From contig CAWKPB010000004.1 of NCBI GenBank assembly GCA_963851405.1, positions 124,001 through 188,000 of the forward strand: DNA of 64,000 bases, given 5' to 3'. Origin of the DNA: JANPBY01 sp963851405 (GTDB lineage Bacteria > Actinomycetota > Actinomycetes > DATJPE01). A program made the translations under genes and the position numbers. Below are positions 26,243 through 37,275 of the stretch, one piece after another (within the stretch, counting starts at the first letter, position 1; every line of letters begins with the position of its first letter). A model generated the notes under the pieces. The model was not told the origin of the DNA. It worked only from the letters and a program-made list of their open reading frames with translations, and searched no databases.

Positions 26243-26783
26243 GACGCACGGATCCCACGGCTGAGAACGGCACCAATCGCACCTCACCCCGCTGACGAGC
26301 CTCCCCTGGTGGGTGCTCGGTCAACTCCAGATGATCCGACCCCACCTTGTCGATCACCCCGACCAGGGCGGCACCGCCGGCGGTGACCAGCCGCACCTCA
26401 GCCCGGTCGCGCGCGATGATTCGCAGGGCGTGACCGAGGTCGAGTCGGGCCACGACCGGGCCTTCGCTGTCCGGTGCGGCAGATCGAGTTCCTAGCCCGG
26501 TGATGGACTCGATGGCTCGCAACGACACGAGCACCTCGCGTACCCCGGTGTCCACCAGCACCCAGTCCGATCCCACCCCGGCCACGAGGCCCCGGGTCGG
26601 TTCTGCTCCACGGGTCCTGATCACGATCGTGGTGTTCTCGCTGTGAGCCCCACGTAGGCGGTCGACGATCCGGACCCGCGCAGCCTCGCGGCGCGTGCGG
26701 TCGCCGATCTCCGCCTCGAGGTCGGCCCGCTCCGCGGCGTCGGCCTGGCCCTCCAGATCGGCGAACAACTCCTCCCAGCGCAC
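26235..26783 (-). CDS. Conserved protein of unknown function, beta-barrel type
   Basis: About 182 residues from GTG 26783 (VRWEELFADLEGQADAAERA); a TAGGTT box sits 7 nt upstream. The open frame to 27179 lies antisense to the LysM gene and is rejected. An N-terminal ~50-residue charged helix is followed by beta-rich repeats such as GLVAGVGSDWVLVDTG and LVGVIDKVGSDHLELTEH, which look like two small Sm/SH3-like barrels. Relatives in actinobacteria are often mislabelled as regulators. It is divergent to the LysM gene with 106 bp between them. Function unknown. Confidence 0.75.
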   Translation of the reverse strand: MRWEELFADLEGQADAAERADLEAEIGDRTRREAARVRIVDRLRGAHSENTTIVIRTRGAEPTRGLVAGVGSDWVLVDTGVREVLVSLRAIESITGLGTRSAAPDSEGPVVARLDLGHALRIIARDRAEVRLVTAGGAALVGVIDKVGSDHLELTEHPPGEARQRGEVRLVPFSAVGSVRLN

Positions 26784-26790
26784 GGCAGGG

Positions 26791-26796
26791 AACCTA
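26791..26796 (-). promoter_or_regulatory. Predicted -10 box of a leaderless transcript (unknown beta-barrel gene)
   Basis: TAGGTT on the minus strand, 7 nt before the GTG at 26783. The spacing would place the transcription start at or next to the start codon. No Shine-Dalgarno sequence is present. Confidence 0.5.
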
Positions 26797-26834
26797 GTCC
26801 GTCCACATCCGAGGCCTGAATATTGACGTGCATC

Positions 26835-26879
26835 CAAACGAAGAGTATCTCTATTAAACATATATAAACAAATGTAAAC
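26835..26879 (+). promoter_or_regulatory. Phased (T/C)AAAC direct repeats upstream of the LysM gene
   Basis: In an AT-rich island unlike the surrounding DNA, TAAAC occurs at 26855-26859, 26865-26869 and 26875-26879, exactly 10 bp apart. CAAAC occurs in the same register at 26835-26839, with a degenerate GTATC at 26845. The last repeat abuts the GGAGG ribosome binding site (26880-26884). Same-face direct repeats at one helical turn suggest a cooperative DNA-binding protein, possibly of the BldC/excisionase-like class encoded nearby. Confidence 0.6.
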
Positions 26880-26889
26880 GGAGGCCATC

Positions 26890-27603
26890 ATGTGGAAGCG
26901 CTCTCTGGCGCTGGCGGCGTGGACGCTCGTGCTCGTCGCGGCGGCGATGTTGTTGGTAGGCGCGACGCCAGCGCTGCTTCTCCAGGCCGGACGCGGCGAT
27001 CCCTCGCCGGACGCAGCCGTGGCTATCGCCGCGGCCGCCGCGGCCTGGCTCATCCTCGGGTGGATCTGCCTAGGTCTCGCGCTCTCGCTGGTCGAGATCG
27101 GCACGGAGGTGGCGGGACGTCGGATCTGGTCACCGGTGTCAAGGGCCGCCCACGGGATGACGCCCCCGGGCCTGCACACCGCGATTCGCGCCAGCCTTCG
27201 CCTCGGCCTAGTGGCCAGCAGTGCTGGCGCCGTCCTGGTCGCGGCACCGGGCGCGGTCCACGCCGAGTCCGGGAACTCCGAGCGGTGGCCCTCGGTGGAC
27301 CGTTTGGTCGTAGATCGGTCAGCCGTGGATTCGTCAGCCGCGCACCGGGCCGCCGCAGATCACCGGGCGGTGCCCCAACGATCCGGGGCCAGGCCCACGG
27401 TCGCCTATCGAGTGCACCCCGGGGACACGTTGTGGGATATCGCCGCCGCGCACCTGCCGCCAGGATCGTCCGCGGCTGCTATCGCGGCGCGATGGCCGAG
27501 GTGGTGGTCGGCCAACCGGCAAATCATCGGCCCGGATCCCAATCTGCTCCGGCCGGGCCAACGGCTCCAGCCTCCTACGGATCGCTCAGCGGGTGCCGCA
27601 TGA
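26890..27603 (+). CDS. Membrane protein with C-terminal LysM domain
   Basis: 237 residues. There are two N-terminal membrane helices (about 8-32 and 44-68), a third hydrophobic stretch (about 103-124) ending in AAPGAVHAES, a polar linker, and a LysM domain at about 171-228 (YRVHPGDTLWDIAAAHLPP ... NLLRPGQRL). LysM binds peptidoglycan, so the product probably spans the membrane and touches the wall. ATG is preceded by GGAGG at a 5-nt spacing and by phased TAAAC repeats. Its stop overlaps the next gene (ATGA). Confidence 0.85.
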   Translation: MWKRSLALAAWTLVLVAAAMLLVGATPALLLQAGRGDPSPDAAVAIAAAAAAWLILGWICLGLALSLVEIGTEVAGRRIWSPVSRAAHGMTPPGLHTAIRASLRLGLVASSAGAVLVAAPGAVHAESGNSERWPSVDRLVVDRSAVDSSAAHRAAADHRAVPQRSGARPTVAYRVHPGDTLWDIAAAHLPPGSSAAAIAARWPRWWSANRQIIGPDPNLLRPGQRLQPPTDRSAGAA

Positions 27604-28214
27604 ACATCAGTGCCGGGTCAGCCCCCGCCCCGGTGAAGCTCAGACTGCTCCCCGCGCCGCAAGCCGAACCACCGTTCGAAGACGCGAGCGAGCCGGCGTA
27701 CCTCGCAGTGGTCGGTCAGGCCCTGCTCCCGTTGGAATGGCCGCTGCCGGCGGGGGTTTTGGCCCGCGGTCGGCCGTCTCATGGGTTGTCAGCAACACCG
27801 CAGCCAGGTCACCTGAGATTGGTCGGCCCCATCCATGATCCGGAGGACTTCGGACCGCAACCCACCGCCCGGGCAGCCTTGCCAGAGCCCGCTCCCTGGG
27901 CCGCCCGACTCGTTCAGGGCATCGCCGAGGTGCTGACGTTGGACCGACCACTGACCCAACTGCTGCGCTGGGCCGCTCCTGAGGTCTACGAGCAGTTGCG
28001 CGTCCTCGTCGAAACTGGCGGGCGACGAAGCGACGCGGTACGAGGACCCGCCAGGCGCCGTCCCACAGTTCGGTCGGTGCATGTCACGGAGCCCAGCGAC
28101 GGCGTCGCCGAGGTCTGCGCGGTGGTGGATGACGGTCGCCGGCCACGCGCGTACGCGCTGCGCCTGGAAGGAGTGGATGGGCGGTGGCGAGCCACCGCCT
28201 TGGATCTGATCTGA
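27600..28214 (+). CDS. Conserved actinobacterial protein next to secA, function unknown
   Basis: 204 residues from ATG 27600, overlapping the LysM stop by 4 bp. The N-terminal half is Pro-rich and low in conservation-like pattern. The C-terminal half (about 95-204) looks like a compact alpha/beta domain: ARLVQGIAEVLTLDRPLTQL, LLRWAAPEVYEQLR, then strands including EVCAVVDDGRRPRAYALRLE. I recall Rv3240c/secA-linked actinobacterial proteins (a DUF6459-type family) of this kind, but did not verify. It converges on secA with 30 bp between them. Confidence 0.7.
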   Translation: MNISAGSAPAPVKLRLLPAPQAEPPFEDASEPAYLAVVGQALLPLEWPLPAGVLARGRPSHGLSATPQPGHLRLVGPIHDPEDFGPQPTARAALPEPAPWAARLVQGIAEVLTLDRPLTQLLRWAAPEVYEQLRVLVETGGRRSDAVRGPARRRPTVRSVHVTEPSDGVAEVCAVVDDGRRPRAYALRLEGVDGRWRATALDLI

Positions 28215-28244
28215 CCTGAACTGAGCGAAACCGGCTGCGCCGAG

Positions 28245-31058
<2,814 letters not shown>

Positions 31059-31155
31059 GTGTTCTCCAGGATGGGGGCCACGATTCGCGTGGCTGGTCCC
31101 AGCATCGTAATCGGCCCGTGACCTGGGTTCCTACTGCCCACGGCAAGATCGACCA

Positions 31156-31698
31156 ATGCAGCCGCACCTGACCGACGGCGTCGTGGCGCTGCGTCCCTTG
31201 CAGCCCTCGGACGTCGACCCCATCACCGAAGCCTGCCAGGACCCCGAGACCCAGCGATGGACGACGGTCCCGGTCCCCTACCGGCGGGAGCACTCCGTCG
31301 AGTTCGTCGCCAACCACGACGCTGACTCCCAGGGCTGGACCAGCGGGCTCAACCCGCTCTGGGTCGTCACCTCAATCGACGAGGACCGGTACGGAGGCGC
31401 CATCGACCTCCGTCTCGACGGTGAGGGGAGCGCGGAGGTTGGCTACGCCCTCGCGCCGTGGATGCGCGGACGCGGCGCCATGCAGCGAACGCTGCGGCTG
31501 GCTCTGCGTCACGCCTTCGACGAGGGAGGTGTGGAACGCGTCGTTTGGTACGCCCACGTAGGCAACGACGCCTCGCGACGGACCGCTGAAGCGGTCGGGT
31601 TTCACATCCTCGACGGCGTCCTTCGCGCGGGGTGTGCCGCCCGCGGCAAGCGGTACGACTCCTGGGTTGGCGATCTGCTGCCCGCAGATCTTCGATGA
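31156..31698 (+). CDS. GNAT-family N-acetyltransferase
   Basis: 180 residues of the RimJ/RimL-like type. VALRPLQPSDVDPITEACQD begins the fold, EVGYALAPWMRGRGAMQRTL is the acetyl-CoA-binding motif A (V-x-x-x-x-R-G-x-G/A), and VWYAHVGNDASRRTAEAVGF is motif B. Substrate not predictable. The start at ATG 31156 lacks a clear ribosome binding site. Its stop overlaps the start of a second GNAT gene by 4 bp, so the two paralogues are made together. Confidence 0.88.
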   Translation: MQPHLTDGVVALRPLQPSDVDPITEACQDPETQRWTTVPVPYRREHSVEFVANHDADSQGWTSGLNPLWVVTSIDEDRYGGAIDLRLDGEGSAEVGYALAPWMRGRGAMQRTLRLALRHAFDEGGVERVVWYAHVGNDASRRTAEAVGFHILDGVLRAGCAARGKRYDSWVGDLLPADLR

Positions 31699-32228
31699 AC
31701 GGAGATCTGTCCGTGGACACCCCCCAGGGGACCGTCCACCTGTCGCCCCTGGCGCCGGCCGACGCGCCGGACTTCGCAGCCGCCGCTAGCGGTGATCACG
31801 AGATTCGCCGCTGGAGCTCCCTGCGCGCCGTCACGGACCTGCCGAGCGCGCAGGCCTGGATCGCGTCACGTGCCTCGCCGACCCGACTGGAGTGGGCCAT
31901 CCGGACGCCTGCGGGGGAACTCCTGGGGCGGGTCGCGTTGCACGACCTCGACATCGAGGACGGGACCGCCGAGATCGGGTACGGGCTGTTCGCGGCGTTT
32001 CGCGGCGCCGGGATCGCACGGTCGGTGGCGAGCGCGGTGACCGAGCACGGGTTTGCCAAGGTCGGCCTGCGCCGGATCGAACTCATGCACGCGGTGGGGA
32101 ACGTGCGGTCCTGCACCCTCGCCGAGGCCTGCGACTATCCACTGGAGGGAACCCTGCGCGCCCTGTTGGACGACGGGAGCGGGGGCTACGACGACGCTCA
32201 CCTGCACGCCAGACTGAGTACCGACTAG
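31695..32228 (+). CDS. GNAT-family N-acetyltransferase (second of a tandem pair)
   Basis: 177 residues from ATG 31695, coupled to the upstream GNAT by an ATGA overlap. VHLSPLAPADAPDFAAAASG mirrors the paralogue, and EIGYGLFAAFRGAGIARSVA and IELMHAVGNVRSCTLAEACDY correspond to motifs A and B. Motif A has RGAG instead of the classical RGxGxA but keeps the pyrophosphate-binding loop. Substrate unknown; co-translation suggests two related modifications or a heteromer. Confidence 0.85.
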   Translation: MNGDLSVDTPQGTVHLSPLAPADAPDFAAAASGDHEIRRWSSLRAVTDLPSAQAWIASRASPTRLEWAIRTPAGELLGRVALHDLDIEDGTAEIGYGLFAAFRGAGIARSVASAVTEHGFAKVGLRRIELMHAVGNVRSCTLAEACDYPLEGTLRALLDDGSGGYDDAHLHARLSTD

Positions 32229-32238
32229 GAGGTTCGGC

Positions 32239-32886
32239 ATGCGCATCGGCGTCTTGGGCACGGGCGTGGTTGGACACGCCCTGGCCGACGGTTTCACCCG
32301 GCTGGGGCACGACGTGCGGATGGGCGCCCGCGCGGCGAACAACCCCGCGGCTACGGCCTGGGCGGAGGCCGCGGGCGCACCCGAAAGAGCCGGCGACTTC
32401 CGATCGGTCGCCGCCTGGGGTGAGCTCGTCGTGAACGCCACTAACGGCGGCGCGTCCGTCGAGGTGCTGAGCGCCTTGACCGACGAGCTCGCGGAGAAGG
32501 TCCTGATCGACCCCTCCAACCCGCTGGACTTCTCGGGTGGGTTCCCGCCTCGGCTCTTCGTCTCCAACGACGACAGCCTCGCCGAACACATCCAGCGCGC
32601 GCTCCCCGAGACGCAGGTCGTGAAGGCGCTGAACACCTTGGCCGCCGACCTGATGCTGAATCCAGACCTGCTCTCGGCCCCGAGCGATCTGTTCGTCGCC
32701 GGCAACGACGGTGCCGCCAAGGACGTGGTCCGTCAGTTGTTAGTGCAAGCCGGTTGGCTGGACGCCAATATTCACGACCTCGGTGGTCTTGAGGCCGCTC
32801 GAGGGACGGAGATGTGGCTGCCGCTGTGGCTGCGCTTCATGAGTGCCACGGGAAGCGGGGCCTTCAACCCGCACATCGTTCGCTGA
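32239..32886 (+). CDS. NAD(P)-binding oxidoreductase, F420-dependent NADP reductase-like
   Basis: 215 residues. The N-terminal Rossmann motif MRIGVLGTGVVGHALADGF is followed by RMGARAANNPAA, which resembles the NADP-phosphate-binding loop of coenzyme F420-dependent NADP oxidoreductase (NPD/Fno) relatives. VKALNTLAADLM and GNDGAAKDVV follow in the usual places. Ends with WLPLWLRFMSATGSGAFNP. It could use F420 or simply be an NADPH reductase of the same fold. AGGAGG stands before the ATG. Confidence 0.82.
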   Translation: MRIGVLGTGVVGHALADGFTRLGHDVRMGARAANNPAATAWAEAAGAPERAGDFRSVAAWGELVVNATNGGASVEVLSALTDELAEKVLIDPSNPLDFSGGFPPRLFVSNDDSLAEHIQRALPETQVVKALNTLAADLMLNPDLLSAPSDLFVAGNDGAAKDVVRQLLVQAGWLDANIHDLGGLEAARGTEMWLPLWLRFMSATGSGAFNPHIVR

Positions 32887-32894
32887 CTCCGGCG

Positions 32895-33791
32895 TCAGCC
32901 CGGAGCCGTGATCGTCCCGCTGGCGATATGCACCGCGTCTCCCGAGATGGTGACCTCGCTGGGGACCCGAGTCTGGGAGTCGACGGTGCAGACCAAGGTG
33001 GAGGGGCGACCCATCTCCAACCCCTGACGTACGACGAACTCCTGCCGGCCATCACCGACCAGGCCCGACACGGCGAGCCACACCCCGAAAGCTCCGGCCG
33101 CAGACCCGGTGGCGGGATCCTCCGCGGCGTTCAGGTCCCCGGTGAACATCCGCGCGTACGCGGTCCTGGTGGTCGCGTCCCACGAGACGACGAACACGCC
33201 CGTGAGGTCCGAGACGGGATGCGAGAAGCCACGCAAAGCGGACAGATCGGGGTCGCACCGCCCGAGCGCGGAATGCTGAACCGGGACCACCAGGAAGTTG
33301 ATGCCCACTCCGCAGGAACGGGCCGAGGCCACTGGGTCCAGGTCTTGGGAGTTAAGTCCAGCCGCCGCCAAACCGGCAGCTGGGTCCACCGGGTCCCCCC
33401 AGTAGGGCTGCCCGCCGGTGAGCCGTACCGGACCGCCGTCGGCGGCCAACTCGAGCGGGAGCAGCCCGGCGCCACAAGCCTGCACGATCTCGCCGGGGGC
33501 CACTCGCCCAAGCTTGCGCAGGAGCCAGGCCGTACCCACCGATGGATGTCCGGCGAACGGCAGCTCGGTCACGGGGGTGAAGATCCGCAGCCGGTACGTC
33601 GCGCCCGCCGCTGCGTCCGACGGTGACGCAGCCATCGGGAAGGCGGTCTCCGACAGGTTGAACTCCCGCGCCAGGGCTTGGAGCTGTTCGGTACTCAGAT
33701 CGTCAGCACCGTGAACGACGGCCAGTGGGTTTCCGCCGTACGGCTCGTCGGTGAACACGTCCACGATGTCGTAGGAGAGGGAGACAGCCAT
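32895..33791 (-). CDS. PhzF-family isomerase-like protein
   Basis: About 298 residues from ATG 33791. The family start YDIVDVFTDEPYGGNPLAVV is clear, with the catalytic Glu in REFNLSETAF, then FAGHPSVGTAW and, in the second half, EDPATGSAAGAFGVWL. PhzF proteins are diaminopimelate-epimerase-fold isomerases; most chromosomal members have unknown substrates, and no phenazine genes are nearby. A TACGCT box lies 6 nt before the ATG and no ribosome binding site is seen, so the mRNA is probably leaderless. The frame upstream to 33884 is rejected. Confidence 0.9.
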   Translation of the reverse strand: MAVSLSYDIVDVFTDEPYGGNPLAVVHGADDLSTEQLQALAREFNLSETAFPMAASPSDAAAGATYRLRIFTPVTELPFAGHPSVGTAWLLRKLGRVAPGEIVQACGAGLLPLELAADGGPVRLTGGQPYWGDPVDPAAGLAAAGLNSQDLDPVASARSCGVGINFLVVPVQHSALGRCDPDLSALRGFSHPVSDLTGVFVVSWDATTRTAYARMFTGDLNAAEDPATGSAAGAFGVWLAVSGLVGDGRQEFVVRQGLEMGRPSTLVCTVDSQTRVPSEVTISGDAVHIASGTITAPG

Positions 33792-33797
33792 CCGCGG

Positions 33798-33803
33798 AGC
33801 GTA
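33798..33803 (-). promoter_or_regulatory. Predicted -10 box of a leaderless transcript (PhzF-family gene)
   Basis: TACGCT on the minus strand with a 6-nt spacer to the ATG at 33791; no Shine-Dalgarno sequence between them. Confidence 0.5.
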
Positions 33804-33891
33804 GCGGCGGGGCGAGCGTGGAAGCGTTGCGCGGCGAGCGACGCGACTGCCGCCCGCGCCTGCGCTCCCGCGCCTTCGGACCATGCGCCAC

Positions 33892-33897
33892 TAGCCT
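33892..33897 (+). promoter_or_regulatory. Predicted -10 box of a leaderless transcript (MgtE-like gene)
   Basis: TAGCCT, then a 6-nt spacer, then GTG at 33904. It is divergent to the PhzF box 90 bp away. Confidence 0.5.
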
Positions 33898-33903
33898 GAC
33901 GAT

Positions 33904-35175
33904 GTGAGCGGCGCGACGGTATTCCTCGCCCGCCTGGCACGCGTCTCGGTCTTCGACCCCAACGGTGATCAGGTCGGGCGAATTCGCGATGTCGTGGTGG
34001 CTTTCGGCGCTGGATCGCAAGCGCCGCGAGTCAACGGACTCGTGGTCGAAGTGCCCATGCGGCGACGGGTCTTCCTCCCTATGACCCGAGTGACCGCGAT
34101 CGACCCCGGCCAGGTCGTCGCGACCGGCCTCATCAACATGCGTCGCTTCGAGCCCCGACCCTCCGAGACGCTGGTGTTCGCCGAGCTGCTCGATCGAAAG
34201 GTCACCCTCGTGGCGACCAAGGAAGAGGTCACGGTGCTCGACGTGGCCATCTCCGCGACCCGGGTCCGCGAGTGGCAGATCAGCAAGGTCCACCTCCGCA
34301 AGGGCCAGCCCAGCGGCTTTCGCCGGCGCGGCGAGACGCTGACCGTGGACTGGGCCGAAGTGACCGGATTCGGGCTGGCTGAGGATCGTCAAGGTGCGGC
34401 CAACCTGCTGGCCACCTTTGAGAAGTTGCGGGCCGCAGACCTCGCCAACGTGCTGCACGAATTGTCCCCCAAGCGACGGGCCGAAGTTGCTGCGGCGCTG
34501 GATGACGAGCGGCTCGCCGACGTGCTCGAAGAACTCCCCGACGATGACCAGGTGGAAATCCTCAGTGCGCTCGCGCAGGACCGCGCCGCCGACGTCCTCG
34601 AGGCCATGTCGCCCGACGATGCCGCGGACCTGCTCGGTGAGCTTCCGCCCGTCCAGGCCCAGAGCCTGCTTGAACTCATGGAGCCCGACGAGGCCGACGA
34701 CGTCCGACGACTATTGAGCTACGACGAATACACCGCGGGCGGGATGATGACCACCGAACCCGTCGTCCTGCCCCCCGACGCGACGGTCGCCGAAGCGCTG
34801 GCCCGGGTGCGCAACGCCGACCTCTCCCCCGCACTCGCCTCGCAGGTGTACGTCTGCCGCGCGCCGCTCGAGACGCCGACCGGCCGTTTCGTGGGGCTGG
34901 CCCACTTCCAGCGGCTGCTTCGCGAACCACCGTCGGCACTCGTGTCGGGAGTGTGCGACACCGACCTGGAATCACTGACCGCCGAATCCACGCTTCCCGA
35001 GGTCGCGACCTACCTAGCCACCTACAACATGGTGGCGGCGCCGGTCGTGGATGCTGCCGATCACCTGCTGGGCGCCGTGACCATCGACGACGTGGTCGAC
35101 CACATGCTCCCCGACGACTGGCGTGACCGGGACGACGCCGAGCCGGCCCTGGAGGAGGCTCCCAGTGGCCCGTGA
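33904..35175 (+). CDS. Soluble MgtE N-domain / CBS-pair protein with PRC-barrel-like start
   Basis: 423 residues. Residues about 1-150 look like PRC-barrel modules (DPNGDQVGRIRDVVV). About 170-280 form the MgtE N superhelical domain, built of repeats such as ANVLHELSPKRRAEV, ADVLEELPDDDQVEI and ADLLGELPPVQAQSLL. About 285-410 carry a CBS pair (GGMMTTEPVVLPPDATVAEAL ... VAAPVVDAADHLLGAVT). The five-helix Mg2+ channel of true MgtE is absent, so this is a cytoplasmic sensor-like protein, equivalent from memory to Rv1232c. It overlaps the DUF1003 gene by 11 bp. Confidence 0.9.
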   Translation: MSGATVFLARLARVSVFDPNGDQVGRIRDVVVAFGAGSQAPRVNGLVVEVPMRRRVFLPMTRVTAIDPGQVVATGLINMRRFEPRPSETLVFAELLDRKVTLVATKEEVTVLDVAISATRVREWQISKVHLRKGQPSGFRRRGETLTVDWAEVTGFGLAEDRQGAANLLATFEKLRAADLANVLHELSPKRRAEVAAALDDERLADVLEELPDDDQVEILSALAQDRAADVLEAMSPDDAADLLGELPPVQAQSLLELMEPDEADDVRRLLSYDEYTAGGMMTTEPVVLPPDATVAEALARVRNADLSPALASQVYVCRAPLETPTGRFVGLAHFQRLLREPPSALVSGVCDTDLESLTAESTLPEVATYLATYNMVAAPVVDAADHLLGAVTIDDVVDHMLPDDWRDRDDAEPALEEAPSGP

Positions 35176-35692
35176 TGCGCGGACGGTTCGCCTCGATCAG
35201 CCGATCGACAGCACCCGTCGGATCTCCAGACCCACCTATGACCCGGACTCCTTCGGGCGCTTCTCCGAGCGAATCGCCCGGTTCATCGGCACCGGTCGAT
35301 TCCTGGTCTACCTGACCGTTTTCGTCATCGCCTGGATCAGTTGGAACACCCTCGCCCCCGAGGATCTGCGTTTCGACCCGTCGCCGTTCATCATGCTCAC
35401 GCTGGTGCTTTCGCTGCAGGCGTCCTACGCCGCTCCGTTGATCTTGCTCGCCCAAAACCGCCAGGTCGACCGAGATCGGGTCACCTACGACCAGGATCGG
35501 GCGCAGAACGAACGATCCATCGCCGACGCCGAATACCTCACCCGCGAGGTCGCCGACGTGCGCCTGGCGCTGGGCGAGGTTGCCACCCGGGATTTCCTCC
35601 GCTCCGAGTTGCGCGACCTGCTCGAGGAGTTGGTCATCGAGTTGCGGGAGCCGCAAACCACCGTGGACAAGGCTGGTCCGGACCCGACGTAG
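35165..35692 (+). CDS. DUF1003-domain membrane protein
   Basis: About 175 residues from GTG 35165, with GGAGG just upstream inside the previous gene. Two membrane helices (about 50-68 and 80-103) enclose ISWNTLAPEDLRFDPSPF, and ILLAQNRQVDRDRVTYDQD follows; these are the DUF1003 hallmarks. A charged C-terminal helix ends in DLLEELVIELREP. Overlap with the MgtE-N/CBS gene suggests that the two proteins form one unit, the membrane part supplied by DUF1003. Function unknown. Confidence 0.9.
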   Translation: MARDARTVRLDQPIDSTRRISRPTYDPDSFGRFSERIARFIGTGRFLVYLTVFVIAWISWNTLAPEDLRFDPSPFIMLTLVLSLQASYAAPLILLAQNRQVDRDRVTYDQDRAQNERSIADAEYLTREVADVRLALGEVATRDFLRSELRDLLEELVIELREPQTTVDKAGPDPT

Positions 35693-35701
35693 GCTCGCCA
35701 C

Positions 35702-36838
35702 ATGGCTGCTCCCACCGTCGACCAAGTCACCGCTGCGCTCGCCACGGTCGACGACCCCGAGATCCATCGGCCGATCACCGAACTCGGCATGGTGGACAGC
35801 GTCTCCATCGACTCCGACGCCGGCGTCGATGTCCGGGTGCTGCTCACGGTGGCCGGGTGTCCGATGCGTACGGAGATCACCGAGCGGGTCACCCGGGCCG
35901 TGCGGGCCGTGGCGGGAGTCACCGCGGTGCGCGTCGAGCTCGGCGTCATGACCGACGATCAGCGCAAAGCCATGACGGCTGAGCTGCGGGGAGGGAAACC
36001 CGAACCCGAGGTCCCCTTCGCCAAGCCCGAATCATTGACTCGCGTCTACGCCGTCGCCTCAGGCAAGGGCGGGGTGGGGAAGTCCTCGATCACCGTCAAC
36101 CTCGCCGCCTCGATGGTCGAGTCCGGGCTCAAGGTCGGCGTCGTGGATGCAGACATCTACGGGCACTCGATTCCGCGCATGCTCGGCGTCGAGGCTCGCC
36201 CGACCGCGGTAGAAAACATGATCATGCCGCCGGTGGCCCACGGGGTGAAGGTCATCTCGATCGGCATGTTCACCTCCGGTAACACCCCCGTCGTCTGGCG
36301 AGGTCCGATGTTGCATCGGGCCTTGCAGCAGTTCCTGGCCGACGTGTGGTGGGGCGACCTCGACGTCTTACTGCTGGACCTGCCGCCGGGCACCGGCGAC
36401 ATCGCGATCTCCGTCGCCCAATTGGTGCCCAATGCCGAGATCCTGGTCGTCACCACACCGCAGTTGGCCGCCGCCGAGGTCGCCGAGCGCGCGGGGTCCA
36501 TCGCATTACAGACCCACCAGCGGATCGCGGGCGTCGTAGAGAACATGGCCTGGCTGTCCTTGCCCGACGGAGAACGCCTCGAACTGTTCGGATCAGGCGG
36601 CGGGCAAGCAGTCGCGGACGCGTTGGCCCGCGCCACGGGCACCGACGTTCCCCTCCTCGGTCAGGTCCCGATCGACGTACGGCTGCGCGAGGGCGGCGAC
36701 GAGGGACGCCCGCTCGTATCCACGGCCCCCGACTCCCCGGCCGCCGTGGCACTCATCGACATCGCTCAGAAACTGTCCGGCCGTGGACTCGGTCTTGCTG
36801 GGCGATCCCTTGGCCTGACCCCGGCTGCGCGAAGCTGA
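35702..36838 (+). CDS. mrp: Mrp/ApbC-family P-loop iron-sulfur carrier
   Basis: 378 residues. An N-terminal MIP18/DUF59 domain (about 1-90, with VLLTVAGCPMRTEITERV) is fused to the Mrp ATPase. The deviant Walker A is SGKGGVGKSSITVN, and VDADIYGHSIPRML and LDLPPGTGDIAISVAQ follow. The CxxC motif of many Mrp proteins is not seen in the C-terminal part (LFGSGGGQAVAD in its place), so direct Fe-S binding through CxxC is uncertain. It follows the DUF1003 gene by 9 bp. Confidence 0.92.
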   Translation: MAAPTVDQVTAALATVDDPEIHRPITELGMVDSVSIDSDAGVDVRVLLTVAGCPMRTEITERVTRAVRAVAGVTAVRVELGVMTDDQRKAMTAELRGGKPEPEVPFAKPESLTRVYAVASGKGGVGKSSITVNLAASMVESGLKVGVVDADIYGHSIPRMLGVEARPTAVENMIMPPVAHGVKVISIGMFTSGNTPVVWRGPMLHRALQQFLADVWWGDLDVLLLDLPPGTGDIAISVAQLVPNAEILVVTTPQLAAAEVAERAGSIALQTHQRIAGVVENMAWLSLPDGERLELFGSGGGQAVADALARATGTDVPLLGQVPIDVRLREGGDEGRPLVSTAPDSPAAVALIDIAQKLSGRGLGLAGRSLGLTPAARS

Positions 36839-36857
36839 GCGTTATTGAGGGGACGTC

Positions 36858-37208
36858 CTAGGTGGCGTCGCCGTCGTACGGGACGGCCTTGGGAGCCGCG
36901 GCCGGGCCGTCACCGTTGGAACCAGAGCGCTGAACGGGTTCGTCCTTCAGGACCGCGTCGAGGGCCTCGGACTCCTCGAGCAGGTGTCGCTTCACGAAGT
37001 TGCGCGGGTCCAGATCGGTGAGCTGCAGGTCGGAGAACTCCGGCCCTAGGGAGCCGGTGACCTCATCCTTGGCGCCTTGCGCCATGGCCCGCAGCTGGCG
37101 CAACAAGCGACCGGCCTCGGCCGCGAACTTAGGGAGCTTGTCGGGTCCGAAGACGAACAGTGCGATGACCAGCAAGGCCATCAGCTCAAAGAACCCGATG
37201 TCGAACAT
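36858..37208 (-). CDS. tatB: Twin-arginine translocase subunit TatB
   Basis: 116 residues. An N-terminal membrane helix (MFDIGFFELMALLVIALFVF) is followed by the FGPDKLPKFAAEAGRLLRQL amphipathic helix. The Glu at position 8 and the GPDKLP hinge fit TatB rather than TatA (which has FGxxKLP with a Phe-Gly hinge and is usually shorter). It is downstream of htrA, as in mycobacteria. A TACCCT box lies 6 nt before the ATG. tatA and tatC are not in the window. Confidence 0.9.
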   Translation of the reverse strand: MFDIGFFELMALLVIALFVFGPDKLPKFAAEAGRLLRQLRAMAQGAKDEVTGSLGPEFSDLQLTDLDPRNFVKRHLLEESEALDAVLKDEPVQRSGSNGDGPAAAPKAVPYDGDAT

Positions 37209-37214
37209 CTACCC

Positions 37215-37220
37215 AGGGTA
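37215..37220 (-). promoter_or_regulatory. Predicted -10 box of a leaderless transcript (tatB)
   Basis: TACCCT on the minus strand, 6 nt before the tatB ATG at 37208. It suggests that tatB has its own promoter despite lying behind htrA. Confidence 0.5.
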
Positions 37221-37275
37221 CGGCCAGTCGGCGGAGCCGTACTCGCTCGGTTTCCAACGATCGCGACGCCACCCG

